Assembly (NCBI GenBank): GCA_008711295.1 | Contig: VUYV01000069.1 | Span: 3,968,381-4,032,380, forward strand | Origin: Anarhynchus alexandrinus | Taxonomy: Eukaryota; Chordata; Aves; Charadriiformes; Charadriidae | Direction of reading: 5' to 3' | DNA length: 64,000 bases | Part shown: positions 11,461-24,760 of the stretch, in pieces | How the letters are laid out: each line of letters opens with the position of its first letter | Numbering within the stretch: the first letter of the stretch is position 1 | Notes under the pieces: model-generated | Told to the model about the DNA's origin: nothing | What the model saw: the letters and a program-made list of their open reading frames with translations, nothing else | The model's database searches: none | Made by a program: the position numbers and the translations under genes

Positions 11461-13207
11461 GGCTCCCCAAAATCAGAAAGAAAAAATGTCAGTAGGTCTG
11501 ACACAAAAGCAACCCGCTCTCCCTTCCCCCCGAATCAGTTCATCCTATCGAAAAAAGCAAAAGTAAACTAAGCCCATCATACTTTAATTTTGTTTTGCAC
11601 TGTAACACAGAGCTAACTGATATTGAGAGAAATGTGTGTTGCATTAACCAATTTCATGTTATATTTATTAATGCACTAGCTGGACAAAATATTGCTTGTT
11701 TTTCAGTAGAATTAATGGAACAAAATGAAATTACATCGTTAGAAAAATACGTACATTTTAAGTGCATCATATGGAAAATAGAAGAAAAATGGTTGCCTAC
11801 CCCAGTGCCCAAATTAATCAAGCATAGTAATAGATTGCAGAAAATCTATGTTTTTGTTTAAATGTATTAACTAGAGAGGCCAATTGAGATTAGTATAGGC
11901 AAGCCATCCCTGGACACTGTCTCATTTACAACACTGCCTTGGAGAATAACGTGCTGGTGCATATTTCTGTGTTGTTGACTATGGTTCCACTCACTCTCCA
12001 GCTGGGAACATGTGCTCAATTTTTTATTGGTAATGGGTGTTTTCATGCTTCTACTTTCTCTGTTTACCTGAGTGTTTGCGTGAAGTCTATCTAATTTATG
12101 GCTGGAGGATTGATTGTGCTCAGAAGAGTTCTAAACACTTTTGGTAAATCAGTCGTGTTCCTTGGTTTTAAAAAAAAGAGAAATAAAAAGAAAACAGAAA
12201 AAAGCCTCTATGTGTGTAATCTCACTTCTCACAAAGAGTCTTTTCCCTCCCTTTCCTGTATTACTTAATAGTTTTTGGTATATCTGCGTTTTTAAAAGCC
12301 TGGATTTGGGGAAATAGCCAGTGGTATTGTGAAATTTATCTACCTCAGCAACAATTCCTGAAAACAGATCCCTAAAGAGTTTTTCTCCTGCTATAGTCTC
12401 CCACATATGGGACAGCAAATGTGATGGGAAATCCTGAATATTTTTAAAGTACTTAAAGCTTGCTAAAATGCTTTGTAATTCACTTGCTTGCTGGAGATGC
12501 TCCGATGCAGATTATGTTTCAACGGATAGTGATTTGCGAATAAATACTTGGCAAACAGTTGGGAGGCAGAGATGTGAAACAATCATAGCCTTGGCTATTG
12601 CGTTAGCCACATTTTAATGATTTTTTTTTTTCTTTCAGAGGGAAGCTCAGCAAAATTATAATTTCTTTAATAAATAATTAACAGTGTATTATTTCAATAA
12701 ATAAATTAGTGTTTATATAGTAAAGAATACAAATGTTTTGTGCATACATTCTGACCTACTTCTCCAGTCCTTCTTGGCTGTTTCCCAAAGAATTATTTTT
12801 AAAAATTAATGATGAACATCAAAATATTTCTGTTTATAACATCGTATCAATGGTAGTTAAATCTATAAAATAATTCAATCGTTTATCCTTCTTATCTTGG
12901 GAATGTTTAATCAAGCTTGATATTTGCTTTAAATTAGCACTGTCAAATGTACATTTGTATAAAATCTCCCAAATCATGAAAGATTTATAATTTGAAATGT
13001 ATTTGGATTATTCTCTAGTTAATCAGCTAGATAAAAATTAGTGGTACTGTAACTAGAACAATTAATTGGATTTAAAAATTAAAAAATAACTGACACATGC
13101 TACTTCATGTACTACTTCTCTTTGGAAACACAAATAATACCTTAACTACATCAAAGGAGTTTTGTGAACTGTTCACTAAATCCTAAACCCCTTATTTTTT
13201 TTAACAG

Positions 13208-13268
13208 GCAAAAGTTGCATTTTTTCTAAGGGAGTTTTTAACCAGAAAGGGACAAATATATTCTTCAG
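13208..13268 (+). other. Exon-like segment, 61 bp
   Basis: A strong acceptor (cccttattttttttaacag, ending 13207) and a strong donor (TTCAG|GTAAGG at 13268/13269) bracket 61 bp. Two of its three frames are open. One reads AKVAFFLREFLTRKGQIYSS. No known family is recognised, and no neighbouring candidate joins it in a secure way. It may be a noncoding exon, a small coding exon or a chance pairing of splice signals. Confidence 0.2.
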
Positions 13269-14027
13269 GTAAGGATTCTATAAAAATATGTATGTGTTAC
13301 ATCTCAGTAAAACACATATGCATCAAACCACAGATGAAACTTTAAGTATAGAGAATTTCATACTGAATTTAAGTCTAGGAGTGGGTATTCCATTATTTGA
13401 CGTTGTCTTAGAGGTTTCCAGGAGGTGAGGGCTATCTACAGAATCTACTAACTTTGCTCTGTACATTATTTTAGTTAAAAACCCTTATGTGCTTAACATC
13501 GTTAATGATCAAAATCAGCCTGTAAGTAAAGCACTAGTGGGCAGACTTTGCTGTACATCCCTGAGAAATGACTTCCCTGATGACTTGCAGAGAGTGCCTG
13601 GTGACCAGTACACCCCATTTCGGTGAGAGCTGGGCTGGACTTGTCGGGTAGTGGCAGCATGGAAAGCTTCAAAGCCAGTACTGCCCATTTCTGGGCTATC
13701 CAGAAGAGTTAGCCACAGAGGAGGGAGTTTGGTGTCTGGCAGATAGAGTCAAGGGGAAAAAGGAGGTTTAGAAGGGAGACACGTGGCTGTTCTTGCTTGG
13801 GAGAGACTAAAGAAGCTGGAAGGTACTGGCGTGGGGGAGGAGACGCTTAAAAATATCCTCTGCTCTTTATACAGCAGGAAGGCCAGAAATTATAGATTCT
13901 GGGGGTTTTGCGAAAGATAATGAAGAAAAATACTAAGACAGGAGAAAGTAAATAGGATGGTGGTACATTTGTAGCCTGATACTTGTCCCAGATCCCCGTG
14001 TCTCTCATGCCAGCCTGTATCTCACAG

Positions 14028-14099
14028 GACAATGAATATACTTCTGTCTATCTCACAATGCATTTGTTTAAAGGAACCATCAGGGGAGCTGCCATTGGG
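14028..14099 (+). other. Exon-like segment, 72 bp
   Basis: An acceptor-like tract (gccagcctgtatctcacag, ending 14027) precedes 24 open codons in the zero frame, including DNEYTSVYLTMHLFKGTIRG, and a donor-like GGG|GTGAGT follows at 14100. The exact multiple of three and the mixed composition are exon-like. The donor has G instead of A before the junction, and the frame also continues open on both sides. I do not recognise the peptide. Confidence 0.2.
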
Positions 14100-17000
14100 G
14101 TGAGTGGGACTTCAACCTTGGTCAGAGTTTCAGAAGACCATTTTGATAGAAATGATCATTTATGTGCCACATGACTTGTGTTCTCCAGAACTGTTGCTAT
14201 TTCTTGCTGTTATGAGCAAGTATCAATTTATTATCCTTGTACTCCACTGACCCCCGCCCCAAACTCTTTCCTTGTAGTCCCAAATGTTAAACTGATAAAA
14301 TGTAGGTCTCCTCATTCACAGCAGGATGTGCCTTACTCATTCTAGCAGGCTAGCTATGCTTTGTGCTTTTAAATTATTTAGACCTGCCAGATAAGTCAGA
14401 ATCTGTTTCTTCTGAGCCTTGTCTTGTACACTATTTTTTTCATCTCACAATACTGCCATTAGTCATCACAGGCAAGCCTACAGGCTAATACAGCCCTTCA
14501 TTCACCTTCTGGCACTGTAAATGCTGCCTTGGGCCTTCTAGAGCATTGGAAATTCTTCAGAGGCCCCTTCCAGTCCTCCAAGGCAGTTCAGAAAATTCTC
14601 TGGAGATTTGGGAAATAAACAAGAAAATACCGTATACGATAGATGGAGTTTCTTTTGATCACTATATATACTGGGCAAGCTTTCTGCTGTCGGGTCAAAG
14701 TCTCATGATGTGAAAATGACTATAGATTTTCATTTGTGAAAGTACATTAAATATTCACAATGCCAACTAAAACGGATTTTTCCAAACCCCAAATTAAAAT
14801 AAACACCTGTAATAATAATGGCCTTACACTATTGAAATGACAGAAATATGGATCTGGCTCTCCTGAAGGAGCAAGGAGAAGGCCGAGTTGTTGTAAGGGA
14901 TGTCATCTTACAGCCACAGAACATTTAAGCAGGCCAAGAACTCCACCAGGGTCCTTTTGCACTGCTCTGGTAGTGAACGAGAACTATGAACCTGTCCTAA
15001 GTAGGCAAGGGAGTATTTTTGGATTGGGCAGTATGGTCAGGCAATGGGAGGGACATTACTGTGCCACTCTCCTCTGGCTGGTGAAATGGCTCCTTAGTGG
15101 ACCCATTAAGCCTTGAATATGGAGTTTGCAATTCAGATTATCTTCCTCCTCCTTGACTAGTGGAATTATATTTTGTGTATTTACAGCTAATGCCAATGCC
15201 TTTTTCCTGGCTCTGTGATCTCATGAATTATCAATAGCTTCTGGACAGATGAAAGATGCCCTGCTAGGTGCCATGTCCACACCTGCAGTCTAGCACATAT
15301 ACCTCTGCCTTCCTCGTGGTCCAAGTGCAGCCCCTAGCTCAGCCTTCAGAGTCAAATGGCTTGGAGAAGTCTATCAAATTCTGTTATGAATTGCAGCGAG
15401 GGCTGAAGTTGTCTCTAAGCAACCTAAAACCCTGGAAAACCCCAGTGGACACAAAGTACTTTCTATTTACTTTCTGGTTCTCTACCCAAAAAACCTGATT
15501 GGGTGTAAGGGCTGCAACTACAAAATGGAAAGCTGCAGTCTGGCCACCCTGAAGTATGAATGTCTGGCCTTGAAGGTATTGTGTTGTTGGGATGTGATGG
15601 TGCCTGCTGAAGTCACACAATTCCAAGGAGCAAGGGAAGGCAGAATTGAGGACACAGTGTTTCTCCTGAGCAATCTGGTCTGCTCACAAGAGGAAATCAT
15701 GCACGCAGCAGGAAAATGCCTTGAAAACATTTTTCAGATACCTCTAGAAGGTGCTTTATTAGTTTTGTGGAAAACTAGTTTATACTTGGATCTGCATGAG
15801 GTTTCAAAAACGATCAAATAGGAAAAACCTAGCGCTGTCATGCTAGCTGAGGGCTGCCACGTCCTCAGATGTGCTTCTCCTCTCCTTAATTTTCTTGAGT
15901 GTGAAGGATTACCACCTGCAGACAGGCTGCCCTCCAACCCCTTCAGCTTCAGAGGGCCCTGCAAGCCTCCCTGCCCTTCCCCGAGGGCAGCCACGTGCTG
16001 CGTGCAGGGACCTTGCTGGGTGTCCCAGGCTGGCTGACATTGTAGGTCTCACCGGGGTTGGAAGGCACAGTGTAAATGAGGAGAGCTCTGGTCCTCTTAT
16101 ATTTCAGGCAATATACAAATATCCATGCGTATCTTCTACTGCTGGGAAAGAAAAATCTCACACTGTCCTGTTGGTAGAATACTGTCTGGGGTCTGCTGAT
16201 CTGGCAAGCTGTATTTTTCATGGCAATGAGTTCTCATTCATGTTATCCATTTAAGAGTAAAGAACGCTGGTGGTTGGTTTGACTTTTTTTTCCTTCATTT
16301 TCCTTGTTTTGACTGCCTAAAAATTCAATAATTTTTTTTCAAAGGAAAGATAGAGGTTCATGTTTCTGAGATCAACGGCAAGATGCAACGGTTCAGTTTT
16401 CTTCCTGGTGCGTATTTGCTCTGTGGTGTGGCAACCGCTGCACCACAGCTGCTGCTCTGTACTGTTGCTCCCCAGACTTTCCTTATTCCCGGCCATCTCT
16501 TACTAAAACATCTCATCTCAGTCGGCCTCAAAAATGAGAACATTCCCACTACTTTTTTTTCATGTAACTGCATGAGAGAGGGCTGTACATCAGCAGCAAG
16601 AGGCTGCAGTACCAGTGCTCAGGAAATACTGCAAAGCAGAAATATTTACCGATGTCACAGACACTGGTCCTCTGTCCTCATCACAGTAGCTTGAGCTGAA
16701 GACGAGGACATGGCACACCTTCTCCCTCTTCCCGGTGGTATTAAGGTCAGAAAGCAAAGTATGAGCTTGGGAATTAAGCTTTGGAAAGAGGGGCTGAGAG
16801 GTGGCTTTCCATCTCATGTCCCCATCCTCTATGCTTGACTAGCTGAGCACCCAAATCTGCTGTCCTCCAGCTGCAGGAAGGACTCTGCAGACCAAGGGGT
16901 TTCTACCACTGTGTTACGCTTCAGCCTGCAGTGCAAAGTTCTCAGCTTTCAGCGAGAAGTTATTAATGCTGTGACATTTGTGCTGCAGCCATTGATCAGC

Positions 17001-18507
17001 TATGGTGTGATTTTTCTCAGTGATTTCCTGGTCAAACAACCCCTAGATAATTTAAGAAAACATGACATAGTTGTGCTTCTTTCTGCTGCTTATGTGACAT
17101 GATTGTTATATTGTCAAGGATAAAATCAACACCAAAACACACCCATGGTTCTTCACAAGTTTTGGAAAGAAATGCATTTTTGGTCTGTGATTATTTTTTT
17201 TTTATTTGTTTATTTCACTAATATGTCTGTAAAAGCAGGTTTTATTCCCTGGATGCTGTATGTGTTCTCTCTCTAACAGACCAGCAGTCCTGTGTTACAT
17301 CTGTGGGTTTGGATCTCGATTCATATTTTAAGTCTCACTAAAATTCAGGGCCTCTGGGCAAACTGGGGTTTGTTTTTTTTCTGATGGCCATGCCTGTTTC
17401 CCTGTTTAGAGAAAGAACAGCTCAAAATCTACATACAACTAGTTTTCCCAGCGCACGGGTTTGCTTTGTTTCCAGTCTCTGTGATAGTGGTATTCTGACA
17501 CTGGATTCTGCTTCTCTTGTAATTGATAGCCCGGACAACATCAGTCATCCATCAGTCGTCTTTATCTATTCTTTATTTTGTTCTTGTTTGACTGGACCTC
17601 TTTGCAGTTGAAGGAGAAAGAAGGGGAGCTTTCAAACACCAGCCAGTCTTTACCTTTATTAACCACCTTCACATTTCATCTGGCACTTTTGGTTTTCACC
17701 ATGGGAAGAAGTATGATGCATATACTGTCATATATGAAAAAAAAAAAAGGATAAAAAAGTGTGTTGCAGTGGTAACCTGCAGTCTCAAAACACTGAAAAT
17801 ATTTTGGGGAGTTGTGTCCGAGGGAGTGGACGTTTACCTGGGCTGTTTGTAGCAGTGGGCAGAGCTGCGTGGTGGCTGGGAACGGACCGGACAGCCTGCA
17901 GAAGCTGCTGGTATTCACACAGGCTGGAAGAGCAAGTGGGATGAGGAACACCAGCCAAAAAGCTGCAGGGTAGATATCCCTGACACAATTGCACAGCAAA
18001 CTCATAAATCAAACTTATCTCAGAGATCACGCAAAGCGTGCTTAGTTCACAGTTTTCAAGATAAATTATTTCAGCTGCTAAATTTGTTTTTTGTTATTTC
18101 AAATTAATTTAAGCAAAGGATTTCATCTGAGGAGCATGCACTGTCAAATGAAAGCAAAACTTTACCTAGGTGGTTCCAGAGGAGATTGAATGTTTTCCAT
18201 TTCATAAAAGTACAGTGCTAAAAATGTTTATTTCTTAATACTCTGTTGCCCATAAAGTAACGAACACAACTATGGTATTTCAAAGTTTATTGCTCTGGGT
18301 GGGCTCGGATAAAAGGCCATATGTTTCTAGCAGGGTCTCTCCAGACCAATAAACGTAATGTTGTTTTGCTCCTTCAGAGCAGTGAGATTCAACTGTATAA
18401 CTATTTCAGTTTACTACAGAAGCTTTTACTGTAGAAACACACCTTTATCCATGGGAGTACTCGCTTTGTTTCCGTAATGCTAATAATGTCTTCCTTCTTT
18501 CTCGCAG

Positions 18508-18590
18508 TGTTTAAAGATGATTATTACAGCTGGCTGGCACTGCCTCTGAATGCCAAAGCCGCCTCAGCCTTCTTAAAAATTCTGCATTGG
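18508..18590 (+). other. Exon-like segment, 83 bp
   Basis: An almost ideal acceptor (cttccttctttctcgcag, ending 18507) is followed by an open frame beginning after two bases: FKDDYYSWLALPLNAKAASA and on to a TAG at 18603-18605. A weak donor, TGG|GTATTA, lies at 18591. It could be read as an internal exon to 18590 or as a terminal exon to the stop. The other two frames close early. No family is recognised and no partner exon is identified. Confidence 0.2.
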
Positions 18591-21500
18591 GTATTATTCA
18601 TTTAGTTTTTAATTATTAGCATTTATATCTGGTTTTATATCTTTTGCATATCACTCAGCTGTTCAAAGGGAGTATTCCCACGCTGCCGGTCTGAAGAGCT
18701 TCTGTTTGAAGGCACCGGCAGCCCATGGAATCCTCCCATACGCTGGCTGTGGCCAATCCAAAGAGCTGATGACTGGGTTCTGCCAGTGCACATTAAACTG
18801 ATACCATTTTGGAGTCACTTTATCTGTGATCGTAAAATAACGAGCTCAAAAAGATAATTTCAGTGTCTTTCTAACGCATTATGCTTGCTTTGGTCTCTCT
18901 GCTATTTCTTTTTACTCATATATGCCTTATTTTCTGTTACATATTTACCCTTTATGGCCTGATAATCTGTTTTCCAAACAAGTTGAAGGCAATCTATTTT
19001 CCAAATAGAGGGCTGTTGTGATTGCTATGGCTGGGAACCTCCTGCAGAGGTTGCTAGAGAGATAAAGTGCAATTCCCAGCATTAGCTGGATAACATAAAA
19101 ACTGTTAGATGACATCTAGAACATTTTTCAGATAAATTACTCAGCATTTCCACTACCCCCTCCTCCAGTTTCTTTGTACTTGGAGAAGTAATTTCATCCA
19201 TAGCTTAAATGAGATGTAAACAAAACGCTTGTGACTTTCTCCCTCGGTTTCAGGGTCAAAATTAAATTCAATTTTTTTAAATTGGCCTTTTGATATACAC
19301 CTGTGCATTTTTAAATCTCCAAAGGTAATCTCTCTGCCAACTCTTGATTTCCACTGTTCTAGCTTCTGCTAGCTTCTTTTGTTCTCATTTTCATCTTGTT
19401 TTCTAAAAACTCTGTCTACATTGTACCCATTCAAGCTACATGTATGGGAGATCCAGGAGCTCTAAACCCTACTGAACTATTTCAGTGCGTACCTGTAAAT
19501 GACTACCATCTTCATCAAAATACTGTACCAGACAGATCCTGGTAATTCCTCTACTGCAGGAACAGTTGCAGAGTTAATAGATAAATTAACATCAAAAAAT
19601 CATAAAAACATAAAAAACATCAGAAAAATCAACATTTAAGTTGTGCGGAAGGGGGAGAGAACTTTTTCTAAAAATTAAGGATGTCTGTAAAACTGAAGTC
19701 TGCACTGTATTACAAACCAAACAATCCAATCTTCAGTTAGGTTTCTCTGCCCTGTGTATTTATTTCTTTTTTCTATTGGAGATCGTATCTTGACTTACAT
19801 TTTTGCTATGATTAGGTCTTTCTGCTATTTTCTTCAATATGGATTACTTCGTATCTAGCCTTGGCTTACACTGCAGCCTTAATATAATTAAGTAAAAAAA
19901 TGTGAACCAACACAATTTCTTTTGAAATCAGTCTGTCCTAGTTCTACCGTTCACGCAACTTCTTAGTTCCTTCCATTTGGTTTCCAGTTTCCTCTAACCC
20001 TTGAATCCTCTAGCCCTTTGGTATCTTTATATCACATGATCATCTGTTGACTAGAAAACTCTTTGCATATGCGAGATATTTTGTTCTAGGTATGCTGTTT
20101 GACTTGAACAGTTGAATAGCTTCTCTGATGTTTAACACAAGGTAAGTCTCTGCATGGGTGTTAGTTCAGAGGAGTTAATGAACCACAAATGTGCACATCT
20201 GTATACCAAATACTCATGTGAACGGAATTTGTTCTACCTTACCCCACTGATTCTGTCCACACGCTTTCCATCATTCTTCACAATAACATATAACCAAAAC
20301 TTAAGTTTATGTGATTTTTTAAAAATGCTTTTGTCTTGTCTGGTAGAAAATTTTTGACCAGCTACAATTAGTGATGGAACTTGCGGAATAGCATACTGCC
20401 TGTGTTTTTCTTCTTGCTTTCTTATAGCTTTGTACTCTGCGATTTCAGAAATTTTTTGTGGGTGTCACTGCCTGCTGCAGTTGCTGTGCCTGCGTAATGA
20501 ACTGCAAAAGCCCCGCTGTGTGGGTGCAGCACAGGTCAGCAGAATTAGATTTTCTGTTGATGAAGTTTCGTCAGTTTCCTGAATGTAAGCTCAACTCACT
20601 TCAAATCGCAAGGCTCTGTCAGCTCTGGGGTTTCATTCTTAGGACCGTGTTCTGCAAACACACCTGTATCAGTAGTATTTCATGTAGCCTTGCCCTTTTT
20701 ATTTGTTGTCATTTAAGAGGATCTATTTATAAAAACTAAACCTGGCTACAGTAAACATCAGCCATGGCCAATCCTCAGTGCATTCCTTTGTACTCACAAA
20801 AGAAACATCATTAGAAATGCTTGTAAGATCAAAACTTAAAGTCTGCATTATGTTGCAGATATCTCAGGTGGTTTCATGTTGCTCAGAAAGCTCACAGGGG
20901 TGTTGTGTGGACATGATCCACTTGTTGGATTGCAATGAAAGATGCCGAAGTATTTGGCATCAACAAAATGGTGTAGAATCCCATTCGTTCCTTCTTGATC
21001 TACCAAGTGCTATTTTTGTCTTCACAATAGGTAGCTCTTCTGGGTTTTTGTACGTCATGGAGATAATTTTTCAAAAGAAAGATCCTAGTCAGTTAATTTC
21101 ATTACTTCCATTATTACTTTTATCACCCTATGAGGTTTCAATATCAATTTGAAATGTTTTGTAACTTTGAGACAAGGGACACCATGTAGCATCTTTCAAA
21201 GGAGACTAATAAAGAATTTAAGTGTAAATAGTAATTTTGTAAAAATGACTTGAAATGTTGTTTTAATAGTTTTGGATGCATGCTGTTGTTTTTACCTGGC
21301 TACTTTCAGTGGCTGCAATGCTAAAATAGGAATAAATGTTAAAGCCTTTTTTACAAGTCCTTGAAATTTTTGGCAGTTGCGCCAAATATGATTATGTAGC
21401 AAAAAAAATGCACATGAATTCTACCATATGTTATCTCTGGTACATATAGACGTCTAGCTATAGCAGAAAAGAAAGTGTACTTCAAGTCTGTACAGCAATG

Positions 21501-22477
21501 GTTTCTTAAATGAGAGAAACAATACCTACAGAAACATATGGTTCTTCTGAACTTCCATTCTGATATGTCTAATTCCATTGTGGACATTGATAGAGAGGAA
21601 GATAGGGAAAGACAAATTTACGTACCACCCAGGATAGGATATGAAGAATACTGGTATCTTGGAGTTTAAGAGAGTATTTGAGTTCAGGATACTCTAACAT
21701 GAAAAAGTAAGAGATGTGGTACAAAGCTGATAGAAAGGTGAAAGACAGCAACATGTAGAAAAAAGAAAATTTATCTCTAAGAGGAACTGGTTCAGAAACG
21801 CCATTTACTGTGCCTAGTTAACTTACTAGTGCTTTGAAAATCTGAAACATGTGTGATGCACACCATCAAATAGGGGATTTCTTAAATTACAGTTGTATGC
21901 TAATTACTCACTTTAGGCAGTGGTTTGTCTGAAGCAGTAAATGATCCTAGACTTTTTGTCTTAGCAAGAAAAAAAATCTTACCACTAAAATGTTGGGGAC
22001 TGTTAGTCACCAGTGCAGGAATTGCCACTTTTCTAAACCTTGAATAGAAATGAATTCAATAAAAAGAGACATAATGACAGATTTATAAAAGCAACGTTCC
22101 TTTACATAATGGATTTTCTATTCTAATGTTTCTTTACTGTAATCCTTTAAAATTATGCAAAAAAAATTTATTATTTAAGTGATAGTAAAGAATTCATTAA
22201 AAGATTAATAGTTCTGGTTTACCAATTCGCTTACCGGGTCACTTAATTATTTAGTTCATTAATTCTGCAAATGTCAGACTTACCATGAACTCTAGTGATT
22301 TGCATAAGTAAGGTTATAGTTCTACGAGCAATTGTTGTCTAACAACTTCAAACAAGAATTTGGCATTATTTTTACATTTCAGATGAAAGAAAGTGTTTGT
22401 GTCTAAACACACACAAACGTATATAAAGATGGGAAAACCAATCTAGCTAACTGATCTATCAGCATTAAGAATGGCTC

Positions 22478-22492
22478 GGGGGGGGGGGGAAN
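22478..22492 (+). repeat. 12-G run with adjacent ambiguous base
   Basis: Twelve consecutive G residues (22478-22489) are followed by AA-N, with the N at 22492. The unresolved base next to a homopolymer suggests a sequencing or assembly problem, so the run length should not be trusted. Confidence 0.9.
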
Positions 22493-23411
22493 GATTTTTC
22501 TTTCCAAAACAGCAAGATAGCCTCCAAATTAGACTGTATGAGTGGGACTTCTTTTAGGAACCATTTAAAAAAAAAAAAAAATTGGCCTTTGAAGGAAATA
22601 TGAAGTCTTCTAAAGCTTTATTTATTTATTTAAAAGTATTACTCATTGGAATAGTGACATGATGGTTCATTGCAATTATGAAAAGGATCCCAGTACTGAG
22701 GTGACACTTCAGATAAAACAAACACGCTATGCTAATGTGATCCCAACATGTATAGATTTGTACGTATACACACACATATATATGTGCTTAAACATGCCTA
22801 GATGTACAGCAGAAATAGTTGTAAGAACATTGGAATTAGTCTAAATAGCCATTAGCTGTTATTTAATCTAGCCATCAGGGCAAGACACTGTACAGTATGG
22901 CACGATGAACCTTCCTTTTGCACAGGTGAAGTTTTCCATTCACTTGGCAAGCCTGAGTGGAGAACATCAATAGCTGGTCATTATGCACCATGTAAAATAA
23001 TTTGATGCCCTATGATGCATACAGGCTAAGTAAGGCCATCTTAAATAATTTTTATTGTGGAATGATTTCTTCCATTACAGATTCTATGCACTGTAAAATA
23101 GCACGGGGCTGTAACAGTCACAAGCCAGCGTGTACCCATGTATCTTGCTGCAGAAAACGGTCCGATGTGAAAATGAATCCTTTCTGGGAGGCTAAACTCA
23201 CGGCCCTCTGTATTAGTGGCATTTGCTCTGGCATGTGAATCAGCCTCGCTCTTAGTGGGTGCATGTCAAGCCAGTAGAGGTTTCTAGGCAGCAATACATA
23301 ATCCGTTCAGACCCACTCCCACAGCCCCCATGAGTGGATCCATTAAGTACAATTAGTCTTGTAATTAAGGGCCACAGTATTAAGCCCTTCGAGCATTATT
23401 TTTTTTCACAG

Positions 23412-23480
23412 AATCAATCTTGTGACAGCTTCCCTGACATACAATCTCAGACCTTGATAAACAAAGTGCAGGGATTACAG
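23412..23480 (+). other. Exon-like segment, 69 bp
   Basis: A classic acceptor (attattttttttcacag, ending 23411) and donor (TTACAG|GTAAGA) enclose exactly 23 codons, open only in the zero frame, with a peptide including NQSCDSFPDIQSQTLINKVQ. The other two frames have stops. Length, composition and both junctions are exon-like. The segment ends in phase 0, while the next plus-strand candidate (24761) needs one carried base, so the two cannot be consecutive coding exons. I do not recognise the protein. Confidence 0.25.
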
Positions 23481-24760
23481 GTAAGATGATGTGAAAACCA
23501 GTAAAGCACGAGGTGCTCTTACACCAATCAGACTCATTCAGATCTGTGGAGAAAATAGGTATAAATAGGAGAAGAATAAGTCGGTGTTATGTATAGACAA
23601 CAGAGGTATAAAGGTGTAAAAATGTGAGCTTTAGAGACAAGAATCTGCGTATTTTCACCTAAGACATTTGCATGTGTTGGGTATTTCCTGCCGGAATAAA
23701 TTGCATCTTTTGCAATGTCAGTAATTTTGGGAGCAGTAGTGTGAGTTTTTGTATGGTCTTGGGAAACACTCCATATTTGCAGTACAAAGAAATGTAGAGT
23801 GGAAGTTTTGTGGATTAATCAGCTACTATGTGATTGCCTGTGTGTCTTTACAGACAGAGAGATAGGGAGTGGGCTGATCTCAGTGACTTCGGGACTTAAA
23901 TGGGCCACAAAACTCCTATGTTCTTTAAAAAGTTTTATTATATTAAAGTGGAATCTTTAAAGGGAAATAGCTAAACAGAAAAAAATCAGTGTAAAGTCAT
24001 CTAATATGAATCACCCCAGAGCTAGCTCTGAATAGGACCCAGAGTTTATAGACATTCAACAATGTTTGCGGACAAACCAAAGTGATCCTCAAAAAATGGC
24101 ACATGTCCTATAATCTGATCCTGTTTTACTTACAGCTAAAAGGTCAGGGTTTTGTCTGTTTGGTGGTGCACAATAGTTACTCAAATATTTTTACTAGCTC
24201 TGAAACCTTTTGGGGAGAAGAACACAAACCCAAGCATACTGAAAAGCATTTAAAAGTGTTCAAACATGGTTACGTATAAGATACTGTAGCCAAAATAATT
24301 TAAAATTTTCTGCCATATTTCATAGTTTAATCAATGCTTTTATTGCTTAATTGAGCACTTGCTTTCAAAAAAAAAAAGAAAACCAAACCCTAACCGACCA
24401 ACAAAAACATTACTGTAATCAAGACAAACCTTTGTGACATTACGTTAAATCCTAGAAATCTGAGGGTTGGATCCAACCTTAAGTCACAGTATAAAAAAAA
24501 AATAATCTGAAGATCCTCTAAAAATTGACCACAACAGTAGATTTTAAAAATCACCACAAAATCTGGTACAGTATGACAGCACTAGTGGTCTTGCTTGAGC
24601 TTCTGGTGCTTTACTTCTTTCTGTGTATTGTATCGGTGGTAGCAAGGAGATTCTTTATGTAATCATATGAACAGTAACACAGCTGGTGAATAGGGCTGAG
24701 TCTGTTAACATTTGATTTAAAATTAAACCAGCTGCCTTTACTCAGTTCCTCAATCATCAG

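Larger units (their letters stand above)
11461..22477. other. Long unannotated stretch
   Basis: Eleven kilobases with no recognised gene or transposon. At 15.2-16.8 kb overlapping open frames of 86-127 codons occur on both strands in a locally less AT-rich zone. None shows a domain and they contradict each other, so I treat them as noise. Three exon-like segments in it (13208-13268, 14028-14099, 18508-18590) are listed separately. Frames at 20458-20739 and 20778-21152 (93 and 124 codons) also lack recognisable features. Confidence 0.45.

Noticed and set aside
15871..16254. 127-codon plus-strand frame with overlapping frames on both strands
   Set aside because: No motif, no splice context, and contradictory overlapping frames.
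20090..20141. Acceptor-like ttgttctag followed by a consensus AAG|GTAAGT donor
   Set aside because: All three frames close within 52 bp. The donor alone is good, but nothing else supports an exon.
20778..21152. 124-codon plus-strand frame, cysteine-rich in part
   Set aside because: No recognisable family, no promoter or splice context, consistent with chance.
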